Below are positions 16,964 to 26,262 of a DNA stretch of 64,000 nt, piece after piece. Positions within the stretch are counted from its first letter, which is position 1; each line of letters opens with the position of its first letter. Made by a program: the position numbers and the translations under genes. The stretch is taken from the NCBI RefSeq assembly GCF_009467795.1, contig NZ_WIAX01000008.1, forward strand, positions 142,921 through 206,920, read 5' to 3'. Under the pieces are notes generated by a model. The model did no database searches and was not told the DNA's origin. It worked only from the letters and a program-made list of their open reading frames with translations. The DNA comes from Nesterenkonia halophila. GTDB lineage: Bacteria > Actinomycetota > Actinomycetes > Actinomycetales > Micrococcaceae.

Positions 16964-19900
16964 ATGGCCGAGACAGTTCTCTGGACGCGCGACGACTCTG
17001 AGGTGGAGACGCTGCGGAGCGCATACTTCGCGCATGTCGCCTCCGATGATCTGCGGGCGGTCAGCCGGGCCGACCAGCGTGCCCGCGTCGAGGAGCATCT
17101 CCAGCTGGCGGGGCGGCGCACCGACGCCGCTCCCGAGGCCGCAGTCGTCGTCGGCGAGCGGCGCAGCATCGCCATGGTCGTCACCGACGACATGCCCCAC
17201 CTGGTCGATTCGGTCACCGCCGAGGTCTCCCGGCACGGGCTGGCGATGTCCCTGGTCGTGCACCCGATCGTGCTGACCACCCGGGAGACGACGAGCGGCG
17301 AGCTGCTCGCCGTCCGGGAGGTGCCCACCGCCCAGCCGGGGATGTCCTCCGGCGACACGCAGACGCTGCCCGACCTCGCCGTGCTCGTCGACGACGAGTC
17401 CCGGCGCACCGCCGTGGAGTCCTGGATCGCCGTCGACATCGATCATCCGATCGACGAGGAGCAGGCCGACGAGCTCGCCGAAGGGCTGCGGCGGGTGATC
17501 GGCGACGTCGCCGCCAGCCACCGCGATCAGGACCGGATGGGCGGGCGGGCCCGCGGGGCGGCGGGGCTGCTGCGCGAGAACGACAGCATCGATGAGGCCG
17601 CCGAATCGGCGGACCTGCTCGACTGGATGGCCGACGGCAATTTCCTCTTCCTCGGCTACTGCGAGTACGTGCTGGACCGCGACTCCGCCGACGGCGCCCA
17701 GCTCGTCCCGCAGCCCGACAGCGCGCTGGGGATCCTCGCCGAGCGCCACGGGCTGGAGGCGCTGCATCGTGAGCCGGCGCGCGAGCGGAGCCCCGAGGCC
17801 TCCGCCGAGGAGTCTGCCGAGGAGGCGGCGCGGGATCGGGCGCTGGTGATCACCAAGGCCAACACCCGCTCCAGCGTCCGGCGCCGGACCTACATGGACT
17901 ACGTCGCGGTGAAGACCTTCGGCTCCGACGGCTCCGTCGCCGGCGAGCGGCGCTTCGTCGGACTGTTCAGCCAGAGCGCCTACACCCAGTCCATCGTGAA
18001 CATCCCGCTTCTGCGCTCGCGCGCCGACCAGCTGCTGCGCCGCTCGGGCTTCAGCCCTGACTCGCACTCCGGCGCCGACCTGCTGCAGATCCTGGAGACC
18101 TACCCGCGCAACGAGCTGCTCCAGATGGACATCACGGAGGTCGAGGAGACCGCCTGGCAGATCCTGCAGCTGCAGGAGCGGCGTCGGATCAAGCTGTTCC
18201 TCCGCAAGGACCTGCACGGGCGGTTCATGACCGCGCTGCTCTACATGCCCCGCGACCGGTTCAACACGGCCGTGCGGCGGCGCGTGCAGGACGAGCTGAT
18301 GCGGCACATCGATGCCGAGTCGATCGACTTCAACGTCCGGCTGACCGAGTCGGTGCTCGCGCGGCTGTTCTTCCGCATGCGGCTGTCCGACGACGCCGCG
18401 GAGATGGCGCTGAGCATCGAGGAGCTCCAGGCGAAGCTCGCCCGGACCATCCGCTCCTGGGCCGAGGGCATCGCGCAGGAGGCGGCGGAGAACCGCCCCG
18501 AAGGAGAGACCGAGCGCATCGCCGCGCGCTGGGGCGAGGCCTTCCCCGACGACTACCGCGTGCTGTACGAGGTGCCCGAGGCGCTGGCCGACATCGCCGA
18601 GCTCGAGCAGCTCGAGGCGCATCCGGAGGCCGGCCCGCGGATGCAGTTCTACGCCCCGGGCGGCGAGGACCCCGCCGACATGCGGCTGAAGCTCTACCTG
18701 ACCGAGCCGAAGACGCTGACCGAGACGCTGCCGGTGCTCGACGATTTCGGCCTGTCCATCCTCGACGAGCGCTCCTACACGCTGACCTGCGGTGACGGAT
18801 CGGTATTCCACCTCTACGACCTCGGCCTCGGATACCCGGAGGGGATCGAGTCCGGCTCGGTGGACATCGGTCTGCTGGAGGAGGCTTACTCGCAGGTGCT
18901 GCTCGGCACCGCCGAGTCCGACGTCTTCTCGCGGCTGGTGCTGCGCCTGGGCCTCGACATCCGCACCGTCATCGTGCTGCGGGCCTACGCGAAGTACATG
19001 CGCCAGCTCGGCAGCTCGCACTCCTACGACTTCCTCGCCGAGACGCTGCGGCAGAATCCGGAGGTCGCCCTCGCCCTGGTGCGGCACTTCGAAGCCCGCT
19101 TCGACCCGACGGCCGAGGCCGGAGGCGAGGACGGCGGCGCGGAGGACCGCGAGGAACTCATGGACCGCCGTCGTCAGGAGGTCCTGGACGCCCTCGAGCA
19201 GGTCCGCACTCTCGACGCCGACCGGGTGCTGAGCGCCTTCCTGAACCTCATCGACGCCACGGAGCGGACCAACGTCCATCAGGGCCATGTCCGGGTGGCG
19301 CTGAAGATCGCCCCGGACCGCGTCGACTCGGCGCCCGAGCCGCGGCCGGCGCACGAGGTCTTCGTCTACGCCCCCGACGTCGAGGGCGTGCATCTGCGCT
19401 TCGCCAAGGTCGCCCGCGGCGGGCTGCGCTGGTCGGACCGGCAGGAGGACTTCCGCACCGAGGTCCTGGGGCTGGTCAAGGCTCAGATGGTCAAGAATGC
19501 GGTCATCGTGCCCTCCGGGGCCAAGGGCGGCTTCTATCCCAAGCAGCTCCCCGACCAGTCCGTCGGCCGCGCCGAGTGGATGGAGGCCGGCAAGGCGGCC
19601 TACCGGACCTTCATCCGCGGACTGCTCGACGTCACCGACAACCAGGTCGAGCGCGACGGCGTCATGGAGATCGTCCCGCCGCGCGCCGTCGTCCGCCATG
19701 ACGGCGACGATCCGTACCTGGTCGTGGCCGCCGACAAGGGCACGGCGACCTTCTCCGACACCGCCAACGCGATCTCTCAGGAGTACGGCCACTGGCTCGG
19801 CGACGCCTTCGCCTCCGGCGGCTCGGTCGGCTATGACCACAAGGAGATGGGCATCACCGCCCGCGGAGCCTGGGAATCGGTGAAGGCGCACTTCTCCGAG

Positions 19901-21829
19901 ATGGGCCACGACACCCAGTCCGAGGACTTCACGGCCGTCGGCATCGGGGACATGGCCGGCGACGTCTTCGGCAACGGGATGCTGCTCTCCGAGCACATCC
20001 GCCTGGTCGCCGCCTTCAACCACCTGCACATCTTCATCGACCCGGACCCCGACGCCGCGGCGAGCTTCGCCGAGCGGAGCCGCCTGTTCGCCGAGCGGCC
20101 GTCCGGCTGGGACGCCTACGACGAGAGCCTGATCTCGGCCGGCGGCGGCGTCTTCTCCCGCACGGCGAAGACCATCCCGATCAGCGAACCGATGCGGCGG
20201 CGCTTCGACCTGCCCGCCGACATCGAGCAGATGACCCCGCCGGAGCTGATCGGCGCGCTGCTGAAGGCCCCGGTCGACCTGCTCTACAACGGCGGCATCG
20301 GCACCTATGTGAAGGCGGCCGAGGAGAGCCACGACGACGTCGGCGACCGCGCGAACAACGCGGTGCGCGTCGACGGCCGCGAGCTGCGCGCGCGGGTCGT
20401 CGGCGAGGGCGGCAACCTGGGCCTGACCCAGGCCGGCCGCATCGAGGCCGCCCAGCAGGGCGTGCGGCTGAACACCGACGCGATCGACAACTCCGCCGGC
20501 GTCGACTGCTCCGACCACGAGGTCAACATCAAGATCCTGGTCGACCAGCTGGTCGCCTCCGGCCACCTCGACGCCGACGAGCGGCCCGAGCTGCTCCACA
20601 GCATGACCGAGGAGGTCGCCGAGCTGGTGCTGGAGACGAACCGGGACCAGAACGTGGTGCTGCTGACCGACCGGCACCGGCTGGGGGACTGGTCGCCGAG
20701 CTTCCACCGGCTGATGGGCTGGCTCGAGCAGACCGTCGGGCTCGACCGCGAGCTCGAGGGACTGCCCACCGACGAGCAGCTCGCCGCCCGGCGCGACGCC
20801 GAGGAGCCGCTGACCTCCCCGGAGCTCGCCGTGCTGGTGGCCTGGTCGAAGATCCAGCTCAAGGGCGCCCTGGTGGAGTCCTCGCTGCCCGACGACGACT
20901 GGTTCACCGCCACACTGGAGGAGTACTTCCCGTCGGTGCTCACCGACCGCTTCGCCTCGCAGCTGCCGCGGCACCCGCTTCAGCGCGAGATCATCGCCAA
21001 CGAAGTCGCCAACGACGTGGTCGACATGGGCGGGGCGACATTCGTCTTCCGCGCGATGGAGGAGACGTTCGCGACCGAGGAGCAGGTCGTGCGCGCCTTC
21101 GTCGCTGTCCGCGAGCTGTTCCGGCTGGGGGAGTTCGACGCGGTGATGCGCGAGCTGCCGGTGAGCTTCCCGCGCGACGAGTGGGCCCACACGTACCTGG
21201 ACATGCGCCGGCTGCTGGACCGGGCGGTGCGCTGGTTCGTCAACCATGCCGCCCGCGGCACCTCGGTCCAGGAGGACGTCGAGGCCTTCGCCGAGCACAT
21301 CCGGCCGCTCTACGGCCGGCTGGAGGAGCACATGCGCGAGGAGGACCGCCGGCGGGTGGCGGCTAAGCGCGAGGCCGCCCGCTCCGCCGGGATGCCCGAG
21401 CAGCTGGCCGACTGGGTCGGCGAGGTCTTCGAGAGCTTCTCGCTGCTGGACATCGCCGCGCTGGCCGCCGAGCTCGACGTCGACTCGGCCGACGTCGCTG
21501 ACGTCTACTTCGCCGTCTACGCCGAGTTCGACATCGACGCGCTGCTGGTGCGCATCACCGACCAGCCGCGCCGGGACAAGTGGCAGGCGCTGGCCCGCGG
21601 CGCCCAGCGCGACGAGCTGTACCGTGCCGTGCGCGAGGTGACCGAGTCGGTGCTGACCACCACGGAGCCCGGCAACGCCGAGACGCGGCTGCTCAGCTGG
21701 CGGGAGGCGCATGAGGCGAAGATCAGCCGGGTGGAGAAGCTCGTCGACGAGGTCAACCAGGTCAGTCGCGACAACGTCGCCTCACTGACGGTGCTGCTGC
21801 GTCACCTGCGCGGCATGATCGGGGCCTGA
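16964..21829 (+). CDS. gdh: NAD-dependent glutamate dehydrogenase, large (GDH-180) type
   Basis: Oxidises L-glutamate to 2-oxoglutarate and ammonia using NAD. Its 1621 residues match the ~1600-residue GDH-180 class of actinobacteria and proteobacteria. The N-terminal ACT-like and helical regulatory regions occupy about 1-700. The catalytic core follows: GGLRWSDRQEDFRTEVLGLV, K839 and K844 in VKAQMVKNAVIVPSGAKGGF, the NAD-fold region with GIGDMAGDVFGNGMLLS and VVGEGGNLGLTQAGR, and a C-terminal helical domain. ATG 16964 has a purine run (GAGCGAGGGG) before it. In mycobacteria this enzyme is regulated by GarA; no garA or pknG is in the window. pdtaS follows after 3 bases. Confidence 0.95.
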   Translation: MAETVLWTRDDSEVETLRSAYFAHVASDDLRAVSRADQRARVEEHLQLAGRRTDAAPEAAVVVGERRSIAMVVTDDMPHLVDSVTAEVSRHGLAMSLVVHPIVLTTRETTSGELLAVREVPTAQPGMSSGDTQTLPDLAVLVDDESRRTAVESWIAVDIDHPIDEEQADELAEGLRRVIGDVAASHRDQDRMGGRARGAAGLLRENDSIDEAAESADLLDWMADGNFLFLGYCEYVLDRDSADGAQLVPQPDSALGILAERHGLEALHREPARERSPEASAEESAEEAARDRALVITKANTRSSVRRRTYMDYVAVKTFGSDGSVAGERRFVGLFSQSAYTQSIVNIPLLRSRADQLLRRSGFSPDSHSGADLLQILETYPRNELLQMDITEVEETAWQILQLQERRRIKLFLRKDLHGRFMTALLYMPRDRFNTAVRRRVQDELMRHIDAESIDFNVRLTESVLARLFFRMRLSDDAAEMALSIEELQAKLARTIRSWAEGIAQEAAENRPEGETERIAARWGEAFPDDYRVLYEVPEALADIAELEQLEAHPEAGPRMQFYAPGGEDPADMRLKLYLTEPKTLTETLPVLDDFGLSILDERSYTLTCGDGSVFHLYDLGLGYPEGIESGSVDIGLLEEAYSQVLLGTAESDVFSRLVLRLGLDIRTVIVLRAYAKYMRQLGSSHSYDFLAETLRQNPEVALALVRHFEARFDPTAEAGGEDGGAEDREELMDRRRQEVLDALEQVRTLDADRVLSAFLNLIDATERTNVHQGHVRVALKIAPDRVDSAPEPRPAHEVFVYAPDVEGVHLRFAKVARGGLRWSDRQEDFRTEVLGLVKAQMVKNAVIVPSGAKGGFYPKQLPDQSVGRAEWMEAGKAAYRTFIRGLLDVTDNQVERDGVMEIVPPRAVVRHDGDDPYLVVAADKGTATFSDTANAISQEYGHWLGDAFASGGSVGYDHKEMGITARGAWESVKAHFSEMGHDTQSEDFTAVGIGDMAGDVFGNGMLLSEHIRLVAAFNHLHIFIDPDPDAAASFAERSRLFAERPSGWDAYDESLISAGGGVFSRTAKTIPISEPMRRRFDLPADIEQMTPPELIGALLKAPVDLLYNGGIGTYVKAAEESHDDVGDRANNAVRVDGRELRARVVGEGGNLGLTQAGRIEAAQQGVRLNTDAIDNSAGVDCSDHEVNIKILVDQLVASGHLDADERPELLHSMTEEVAELVLETNRDQNVVLLTDRHRLGDWSPSFHRLMGWLEQTVGLDRELEGLPTDEQLAARRDAEEPLTSPELAVLVAWSKIQLKGALVESSLPDDDWFTATLEEYFPSVLTDRFASQLPRHPLQREIIANEVANDVVDMGGATFVFRAMEETFATEEQVVRAFVAVRELFRLGEFDAVMRELPVSFPRDEWAHTYLDMRRLLDRAVRWFVNHAARGTSVQEDVEAFAEHIRPLYGRLEEHMREEDRRRVAAKREAARSAGMPEQLADWVGEVFESFSLLDIAALAAELDVDSADVADVYFAVYAEFDIDALLVRITDQPRRDKWQALARGAQRDELYRAVREVTESVLTTTEPGNAETRLLSWREAHEAKISRVEKLVDEVNQVSRDNVASLTVLLRHLRGMIGA

Positions 21830-21832
21830 TCC

Positions 21833-23353
21833 GTGGCCGTCTTCGACGACCCGCTGCGGGACCATCAGCACCTGGACGCCGCCGACGTCGACCATCTGCA
21901 CCATCTGGTGGGCGACTGGCAGATGCTGGCCGACCTGGCGTTCTCGGATCTGGTCCTCTGGTTCCCTCCCACGGAGGAGGGCTTCGTCGACGAGGAGCAG
22001 CGCTCCTTCATCGCCTTGGCCCAGGCGCGGCCGTCGACCACCCAGACCGTGGTCCACCGCGACGTCGTCGGCGACCGGATCCGGGCGGATCTGAAGCCGA
22101 TGGTCGCCCGCGCCTGGAAGCACCAGGTGGAGACCAACTCCTCCGACCAGGGGATGCCGGCGCCGGCGCGGATGCGCGTGCAGGCGGTGCCGGTGCTGCG
22201 CGGCGGGCGCACCCTGGCGGTGGTCACGCTGCACTACTCGGTGGCCGCGCTGCGCACCCCCTCGCGGCTGGAGCTGACCTATCGGCGCTGCGCGGCGGAC
22301 CTGCTGACGATGATCGTGCAGGGGCGCTGGCCGCAGGGCCCCTACGAGTTCAACAGCTTCGGCGGCGCGCCCCGGGTCGGCGACGGGCTGCTGCGCCTCG
22401 ACGCCGAGGGGCGGATCTCCTTCGCCAGCCCGAACGCGATCTCCGCGCTCTCCCGGCTCGGAGTCGCGGACTCGCTGGAGGGGCGTTCGCTGGCCGGCAT
22501 CGGCGCCGAGCTGCAGCGGGCCACCGGAGTGGCCGTCGACGAGACCCAGCCGATGCTGCTCACCGGGAAGAAGGCCAGCCGCACCGAGCTGGAGGCCCAC
22601 GGCGCCGTGGTCACCGTGCGGTCGGTGCCGCTCTACCGCGACGACGAGCGCTTCGGCGCGCTGGTGCTCTGCCGCGACGTCACCGAGCTGCGTCGCCGCG
22701 ACCGGCAGCTGATGAGCAAGGACGCCACGATCAAGGAGATCCACCACCGGGTGAAGAACAATCTCCAGACAGTCTCGGCGCTGCTGCGCATGCAGTCCCG
22801 GCGGATGGACGGAGAGGAGGGCCGCGGGGGCCTGCAGCGGGCGATGCGCCGGGTGGAGACCATCGCGATGGTCCACGACTCGCTGTCCAAGGGACTGGAG
22901 GAGAGCGTCGACGTCGACGAGCTGATGCGCCGCCAGCTGCATCTGGCCGCGGAGATGGCCCAGTCGGAGCGCTCGGTGGCCACGCGTCTGACGGGCAGCT
23001 TCGGGCAGCTGCCTCCGGACATGGTCACGCCGCTGGCGCTGGTGGTCACCGAAGTGGTGGCCAACGCCGTCGAGCACGGGCTGGGGACGCTCGTCGACGA
23101 CGCACCGCTGACGGTGGAGCTGCGCGCCGCGCGCTACGCCGACGCCGCGGGGCGGCGCCGGCTGGATCTGGAGATCGTCGACGACGGCGTCGGCGTCCCG
23201 GAGCAGGAGTGGACGCCTGGTCTGGGGCTGCAGATCGTGGAGACCCTGGTCCGCGGCGAGCTCTCCGGCGGCATCGAATGGGTCCGCGGCGAGGGGCAGG
23301 ACCCTCGGCCGGGGACGAAGGTGGTGCTCCACGCGCCGCTGGTCTCGGGCTGA
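21833..23353 (+). CDS. pdtaS: sensor histidine kinase, PdtaS family
   Basis: A soluble histidine kinase of 506 residues. The N-terminal GAF-like domain (about 10-150; LGDLVLWFPP-like core) is the PdtaS N-terminal type. A PAS-like domain follows (about 175-285), then HisKA_2 with EIHHRVKNNLQTVSALLRMQ (His304/305) and a HATPase ending in GLGLQIVETLV. In mycobacteria PdtaS phosphorylates the ANTAR antiterminator PdtaR and senses metals and nitric oxide. No ANTAR regulator is present in this window. GTG 21833 follows the gdh stop by only 3 bases. A strong terminator follows. Confidence 0.88.
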   Translation: MAVFDDPLRDHQHLDAADVDHLHHLVGDWQMLADLAFSDLVLWFPPTEEGFVDEEQRSFIALAQARPSTTQTVVHRDVVGDRIRADLKPMVARAWKHQVETNSSDQGMPAPARMRVQAVPVLRGGRTLAVVTLHYSVAALRTPSRLELTYRRCAADLLTMIVQGRWPQGPYEFNSFGGAPRVGDGLLRLDAEGRISFASPNAISALSRLGVADSLEGRSLAGIGAELQRATGVAVDETQPMLLTGKKASRTELEAHGAVVTVRSVPLYRDDERFGALVLCRDVTELRRRDRQLMSKDATIKEIHHRVKNNLQTVSALLRMQSRRMDGEEGRGGLQRAMRRVETIAMVHDSLSKGLEESVDVDELMRRQLHLAAEMAQSERSVATRLTGSFGQLPPDMVTPLALVVTEVVANAVEHGLGTLVDDAPLTVELRAARYADAAGRRRLDLEIVDDGVGVPEQEWTPGLGLQIVETLVRGELSGGIEWVRGEGQDPRPGTKVVLHAPLVSG

Positions 23354-23376
23354 GCGGCCTGTCGTCGCGGCATGAG

Positions 23377-23409
23377 GAGACCCCCGTCGCACGCGGCGAC
23401 GGGGGTCTC
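23377..23409. terminator. bidirectional terminator hairpin between pdtaS and whiB
   Basis: Perfect 14-bp stem (23377-23390 with 23396-23409) and a 5-nt loop, between two convergent genes. Confidence 0.8.
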
Positions 23410-23465
23410 TCGTCCGGTCGGCCGCCCGTGGGCGGCCGGAGGACTGCTCGGCCGGTCCTCGCTGA

Positions 23466-23714
23466 TCAGGAGGCGCGGCGGGCGCGGGCGGCGCGCCGCT
23501 TGAGGGCTCGGCGCTCATCCTCGCTCATGCCGCCCCAGACGCCGGCGTCCTGACCGGTCTCGAGAGCCCACTGCAGGCAGGTGTCCAGCACCGGGCAGCG
23601 GCGGCAGACGCTCTTGGCCTCCTCGATCTGCAGGAGAGCCGGACCGGTGTTGCCCACCGGGAAGAAGAGCTCGGGGTCCTTGTCCAGGCAGGCGGCTCGG
23701 CTGCGCCAATCCAT
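23466..23714 (-). CDS. whiB1: WhiB1/WblE-type iron-sulfur transcriptional regulator
   Basis: An 82-residue Wbl protein. Four cysteines (C9, C37, C40, C46) ligate a nitric-oxide-sensitive [4Fe-4S] cluster; GVWGG (58-62) and the basic tail LKRRAARARR form the sigma-A contact/DNA-binding end. The MDWRSRAACLDKDPELFFP start and NTGPALLQIEEAK are typical of WhiB1 (Streptomyces WblE), an essential NO-responsive regulator. ATG 23714 is preferred by family alignment; AGGAG lies 11 bases upstream, and a GTG three codons earlier sits too close to it. Confidence 0.92.
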   Translation of the reverse strand: MDWRSRAACLDKDPELFFPVGNTGPALLQIEEAKSVCRRCPVLDTCLQWALETGQDAGVWGGMSEDERRALKRRAARARRAS

Positions 23715-24137
23715 GCGAATCACTGCTCCTAGGCGCCCGCTCGGGGCGAGATCACTCGGGTGTCGGGCTGCGGCGGGACCTCGACCCGAGACTGTGAAGT
23801 CGCCAGGGAGGCGGTGCCGCCGACCGGGGCGCAGGGAAGCTCGGTTGCGGACGCGGGCACGACCGCACAGGTGCAACGAGACGATGCGGGGACTGCGCTC
23901 CCGGATCAGTACGTGTTCAAGGCTGACACGTTAACAGGGCGCAAACAAGATCTCCGATCCTGGAAATCAGTCGGGAGCCATGTGGAATCACTCACAGCGC
24001 AGACGCGGTTTCGTGCGGCGCCGAGGTCTGCTGCGCCGCTCGCCGCCCGGCCGCTCGTGCCGGGGATCGGCCGACGGCGGCCCGTCGTCGGCCGGCCGGC
24101 ACGGAGCACTCGCTCCGGTGCGTGGTGCAATGGTCCC
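23715..24137. promoter_or_regulatory. long divergent region upstream of whiB and the 152-aa membrane gene
   Basis: About 420 bases without a gene I can support. An inverted repeat ACGTGT-N9-ACACGT (23911-23931) lies about 200 bases upstream of whiB in an AT-richer stretch (23910-23990) that is a likely promoter/operator area for it; TACTGA on the minus strand there is a possible -10. Near the right end no ribosome binding site precedes the membrane gene. No tRNA or riboswitch is seen. Confidence 0.4.
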
Positions 24138-24596
24138 ATGGCCTCAGAGGACTCCATCCAGCCCGACGTCCACGCCGCCGGCCGGCCCCGACCCTTCACC
24201 CGGGCGCGGGCGCGCCCGGTCACGGTGTGGCTGCTCTTCCTCATCCTCTTCGTCCAGGGAACAGCCACGGCCTTCACCGCACTCGGCTCGTTCTTCGGCT
24301 CCGATACCGCGGTGCTCGACGCCGCGGGCGTGGCGGTGATGCTGGTGGTCTACCTGCTCGCCGCCGTCGCGCTGGTGCTGCTGGGCTTCGGCCTCTTCCA
24401 GGGAGCGCCGGCGGCGCGCACTCCGGCGATGGTGATCGAGCTGCTGCTGGTGATCGTCTCGGTGAGCTATCTGGCCCAGGGGGTGCTCGTCGTCGGGCTG
24501 CTGCTGATGATCCCGGCCGCCGCCGCACTGGTGCTGGGCTACGTCGGACCCACCCAGCGCTGGATGGAGGCGGGCCGCCGCGACCGGCGGCGCTGA
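24138..24596 (+). CDS. small four-helix membrane protein, unknown
   Basis: A 152-residue integral membrane protein. A ~25-residue polar N-terminus is followed by four hydrophobic segments, at about 28-50, 60-88, 95-113 and 116-135, and a short basic tail (WMEAGRRDRRR). The family is not recognised; it resembles the many 4-TM 'integral membrane protein' entries of Micrococcales. ATG 24138 begins just before the first segment. No clear ribosome binding site is present, so initiation may be leaderless or weak. It lies upstream of, and on the same strand as, the two-component system, with a 100-base gap. Confidence 0.65.
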   Translation: MASEDSIQPDVHAAGRPRPFTRARARPVTVWLLFLILFVQGTATAFTALGSFFGSDTAVLDAAGVAVMLVVYLLAAVALVLLGFGLFQGAPAARTPAMVIELLLVIVSVSYLAQGVLVVGLLLMIPAAAALVLGYVGPTQRWMEAGRRDRRR

Positions 24597-24608
24597 GCGA
24601 CCGGCGCG

Positions 24609-24637
24609 TCCGCGGGGAACCGGCTCCGGGCCCGCGG
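24609..24637 (+). terminator. possible weak terminator after the 152-aa gene
   Basis: CCGCGGG and CCCGCGG (24610-24616 and 24631-24637) can pair around a 14-nt loop, just upstream of the regulator-box-like pair and the kinase gene. It is short, so low confidence. Confidence 0.3.
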
Positions 24638-24653
24638 ATGAAGGAATTCTCAT
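24638..24653 (+). promoter_or_regulatory. candidate response-regulator box pair upstream of the kinase gene
   Basis: ATGAAGG (24638-24644) and TTCTCAT (24647-24653) are the same elements, in opposite orientations, as the 11-bp periodic arrays at 36036-36106 and 27513-27541. Here the spacing is short (9 bp start to start) and there is only one pair, so autoregulation is tentative. Confidence 0.35.
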
Positions 24654-24699
24654 GCGCCGCAGGGCCTGACAGTGCGTCGGCGGTGACAGACTGGTGGCC

Positions 24700-26262
24700 A
24701 TGGAACGCCTCGCCGACTCGTCCGCCGACCCGGCGAGCGGCCGCCGTCGACGACTGCTCGGTCCGCTGCTCGACCGGCTGCTCAGCGTGCGGGCGCGCAT
24801 CCTCGCCGCCGTGGTCGGGCTCGCCGCCCTGGCCCTGGCGGCGGCCGGCACCACCGCCTTCGTGATCCAGCAGGTCCAGGTCGAGCAGCGCATCGACGCC
24901 GAGCTGGAGGCCGACGCCGAGCAGTTCCGCGTGCTGCACGAGGTGGGCATCGATCCGAGCACCGGCGAGGACTTCTCCTCGCCGACGGATCTGGTGCGCA
25001 CCGCCATGCAGCGGATCATCCCCACGCGCCACGAGGACGTCGTCGGGATGGTCGACGGTCAGGTCGCCTTCACCTCGCCGGTGACCCCGATGGACATGGA
25101 GCACGACGCCGAGCTGGTCGAGGCGCTCTCCGGTCCGACGACGGCGGAGCGGGCGAGCCTCTCGACGATCACGACCGAGCAGACCACCTATCGCGTCGCC
25201 GTCGTGCCGGTCCATCCGGAGGGCGACGAGGAGGGCGGCGTCGCGGCCTTCGCGATGGCCCACGACATCGCCGCGGAGAAGGGGGTCTTCGCCGAGGGCT
25301 TCGTGACCTACGGGATCGTCGCCGCGCTGTCGCTGGTCGTCGTCGCGGTCGTCGGCTCGGTGATCGCCGGCCGGCTGCTGCGTCCGGTCGGGGTGCTGGC
25401 CTCCTCGGCCCGGCGGATCGGCCGGGAGGACCTCTCCGAGCGGATCCCGGTGACCGGCAGCGACGACCTCGCCGAGATGACCCGCTCGGTCAACGAGATG
25501 CTCGATCGACTCGAGGATTCGGTGCGCGCCCAGGACCGGCTCATCCACGACGTCTCCCACGAGCTGCGCACTCCGCTGACCATCCTGCGCGGGCATCTGG
25601 AGGTGCTCGACGTCGGCGATCCCGAGGACGTGACCGCCACGCGGCGGCTGACCCTGGACGAGATGCAGCGGATGAACCGCGTGATCGACGACCTGACCAC
25701 GCTGGCGCAGGCCGGTCACCCGGAGTTCGTCCACCCCGTCCCCGCCGACGTCGGCCGGCTCACCGACGAGGTCTATGACAAGGCCGTCGCGCTGGGGGAG
25801 CAGCGATGGGTGGTCGACGCCCGCGCTGAGGGCGAGGTGTCGCTGGACCGCGAGCGGATCACCCAGGCCTGGCTGCAGCTGGCGGCCAACGCTGCGAAGT
25901 TCTCCCCGCCCGGCGCCGAGGTCCGCCTGGGCTCGGAGCTCGTCGGCGGTGAGCTGCGACTCACCGTCCGCGACCAGGGCGCCGGCATCGCCGAGGAGGA
26001 CCGGGAGCGCATCTTCGAACGGTTCGGCCGCGCCGACGCGTCCACGCCGGGCTCGGGCCTGGGCCTGCCCATCGTCCGGGAGATCTCGCGCGCTCATCGC
26101 GGCCGGGTCGAGGTCGACTCCGAGCTCGGCGTCGGCACCATCGTCACCGTCGTCCTGCCGACGGAGGCTCCGCGGCGTCCGGAGCCCGGAGCGGCGCGGT
26201 CCCGGGCCGAGGGCGCGACCGACGATGGGCATGACCACCACGACAGAGAGGCAGATCGATGA
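24700..26262 (+). CDS. sensor histidine kinase of an OmpR-type pair
   Basis: A 520-residue membrane kinase. First membrane segment at about 35-55, an extracytoplasmic sensor of ~150 residues, second membrane segment at about 203-224, HAMP, HisKA with LIHDVSHELRTPLTILRGH (H287), and a HATPase with GSGLGLPIV. The ligand is unknown. CAGACT ends 7 bases before ATG 24700 and there is no ribosome binding site, so the message may be leaderless; a GTG two codons earlier is the alternative. Its stop overlaps the regulator gene (ATGA). It stands next to a divergent gene for an Asp-rich anchored protein that may belong to the same circuit. Confidence 0.85.
   Translation: MERLADSSADPASGRRRRLLGPLLDRLLSVRARILAAVVGLAALALAAAGTTAFVIQQVQVEQRIDAELEADAEQFRVLHEVGIDPSTGEDFSSPTDLVRTAMQRIIPTRHEDVVGMVDGQVAFTSPVTPMDMEHDAELVEALSGPTTAERASLSTITTEQTTYRVAVVPVHPEGDEEGGVAAFAMAHDIAAEKGVFAEGFVTYGIVAALSLVVVAVVGSVIAGRLLRPVGVLASSARRIGREDLSERIPVTGSDDLAEMTRSVNEMLDRLEDSVRAQDRLIHDVSHELRTPLTILRGHLEVLDVGDPEDVTATRRLTLDEMQRMNRVIDDLTTLAQAGHPEFVHPVPADVGRLTDEVYDKAVALGEQRWVVDARAEGEVSLDRERITQAWLQLAANAAKFSPPGAEVRLGSELVGGELRLTVRDQGAGIAEEDRERIFERFGRADASTPGSGLGLPIVREISRAHRGRVEVDSELGVGTIVTVVLPTEAPRRPEPGAARSRAEGATDDGHDHHDREADR

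Noticed and set aside
16139..21712. Very long minus-strand open frame opposite the glutamate dehydrogenase gene
   Set aside because: It is a high-GC shadow of a well-identified gene: its product is repetitive, His/Leu/Gly-rich and matches no family, and the plus strand has all GDH motifs.
23905..23935. GTTCAAG in the whiB upstream region as a possible tRNA T-loop
   Set aside because: No acceptor stem, anticodon arm or CCA-side pairing can be drawn around it.
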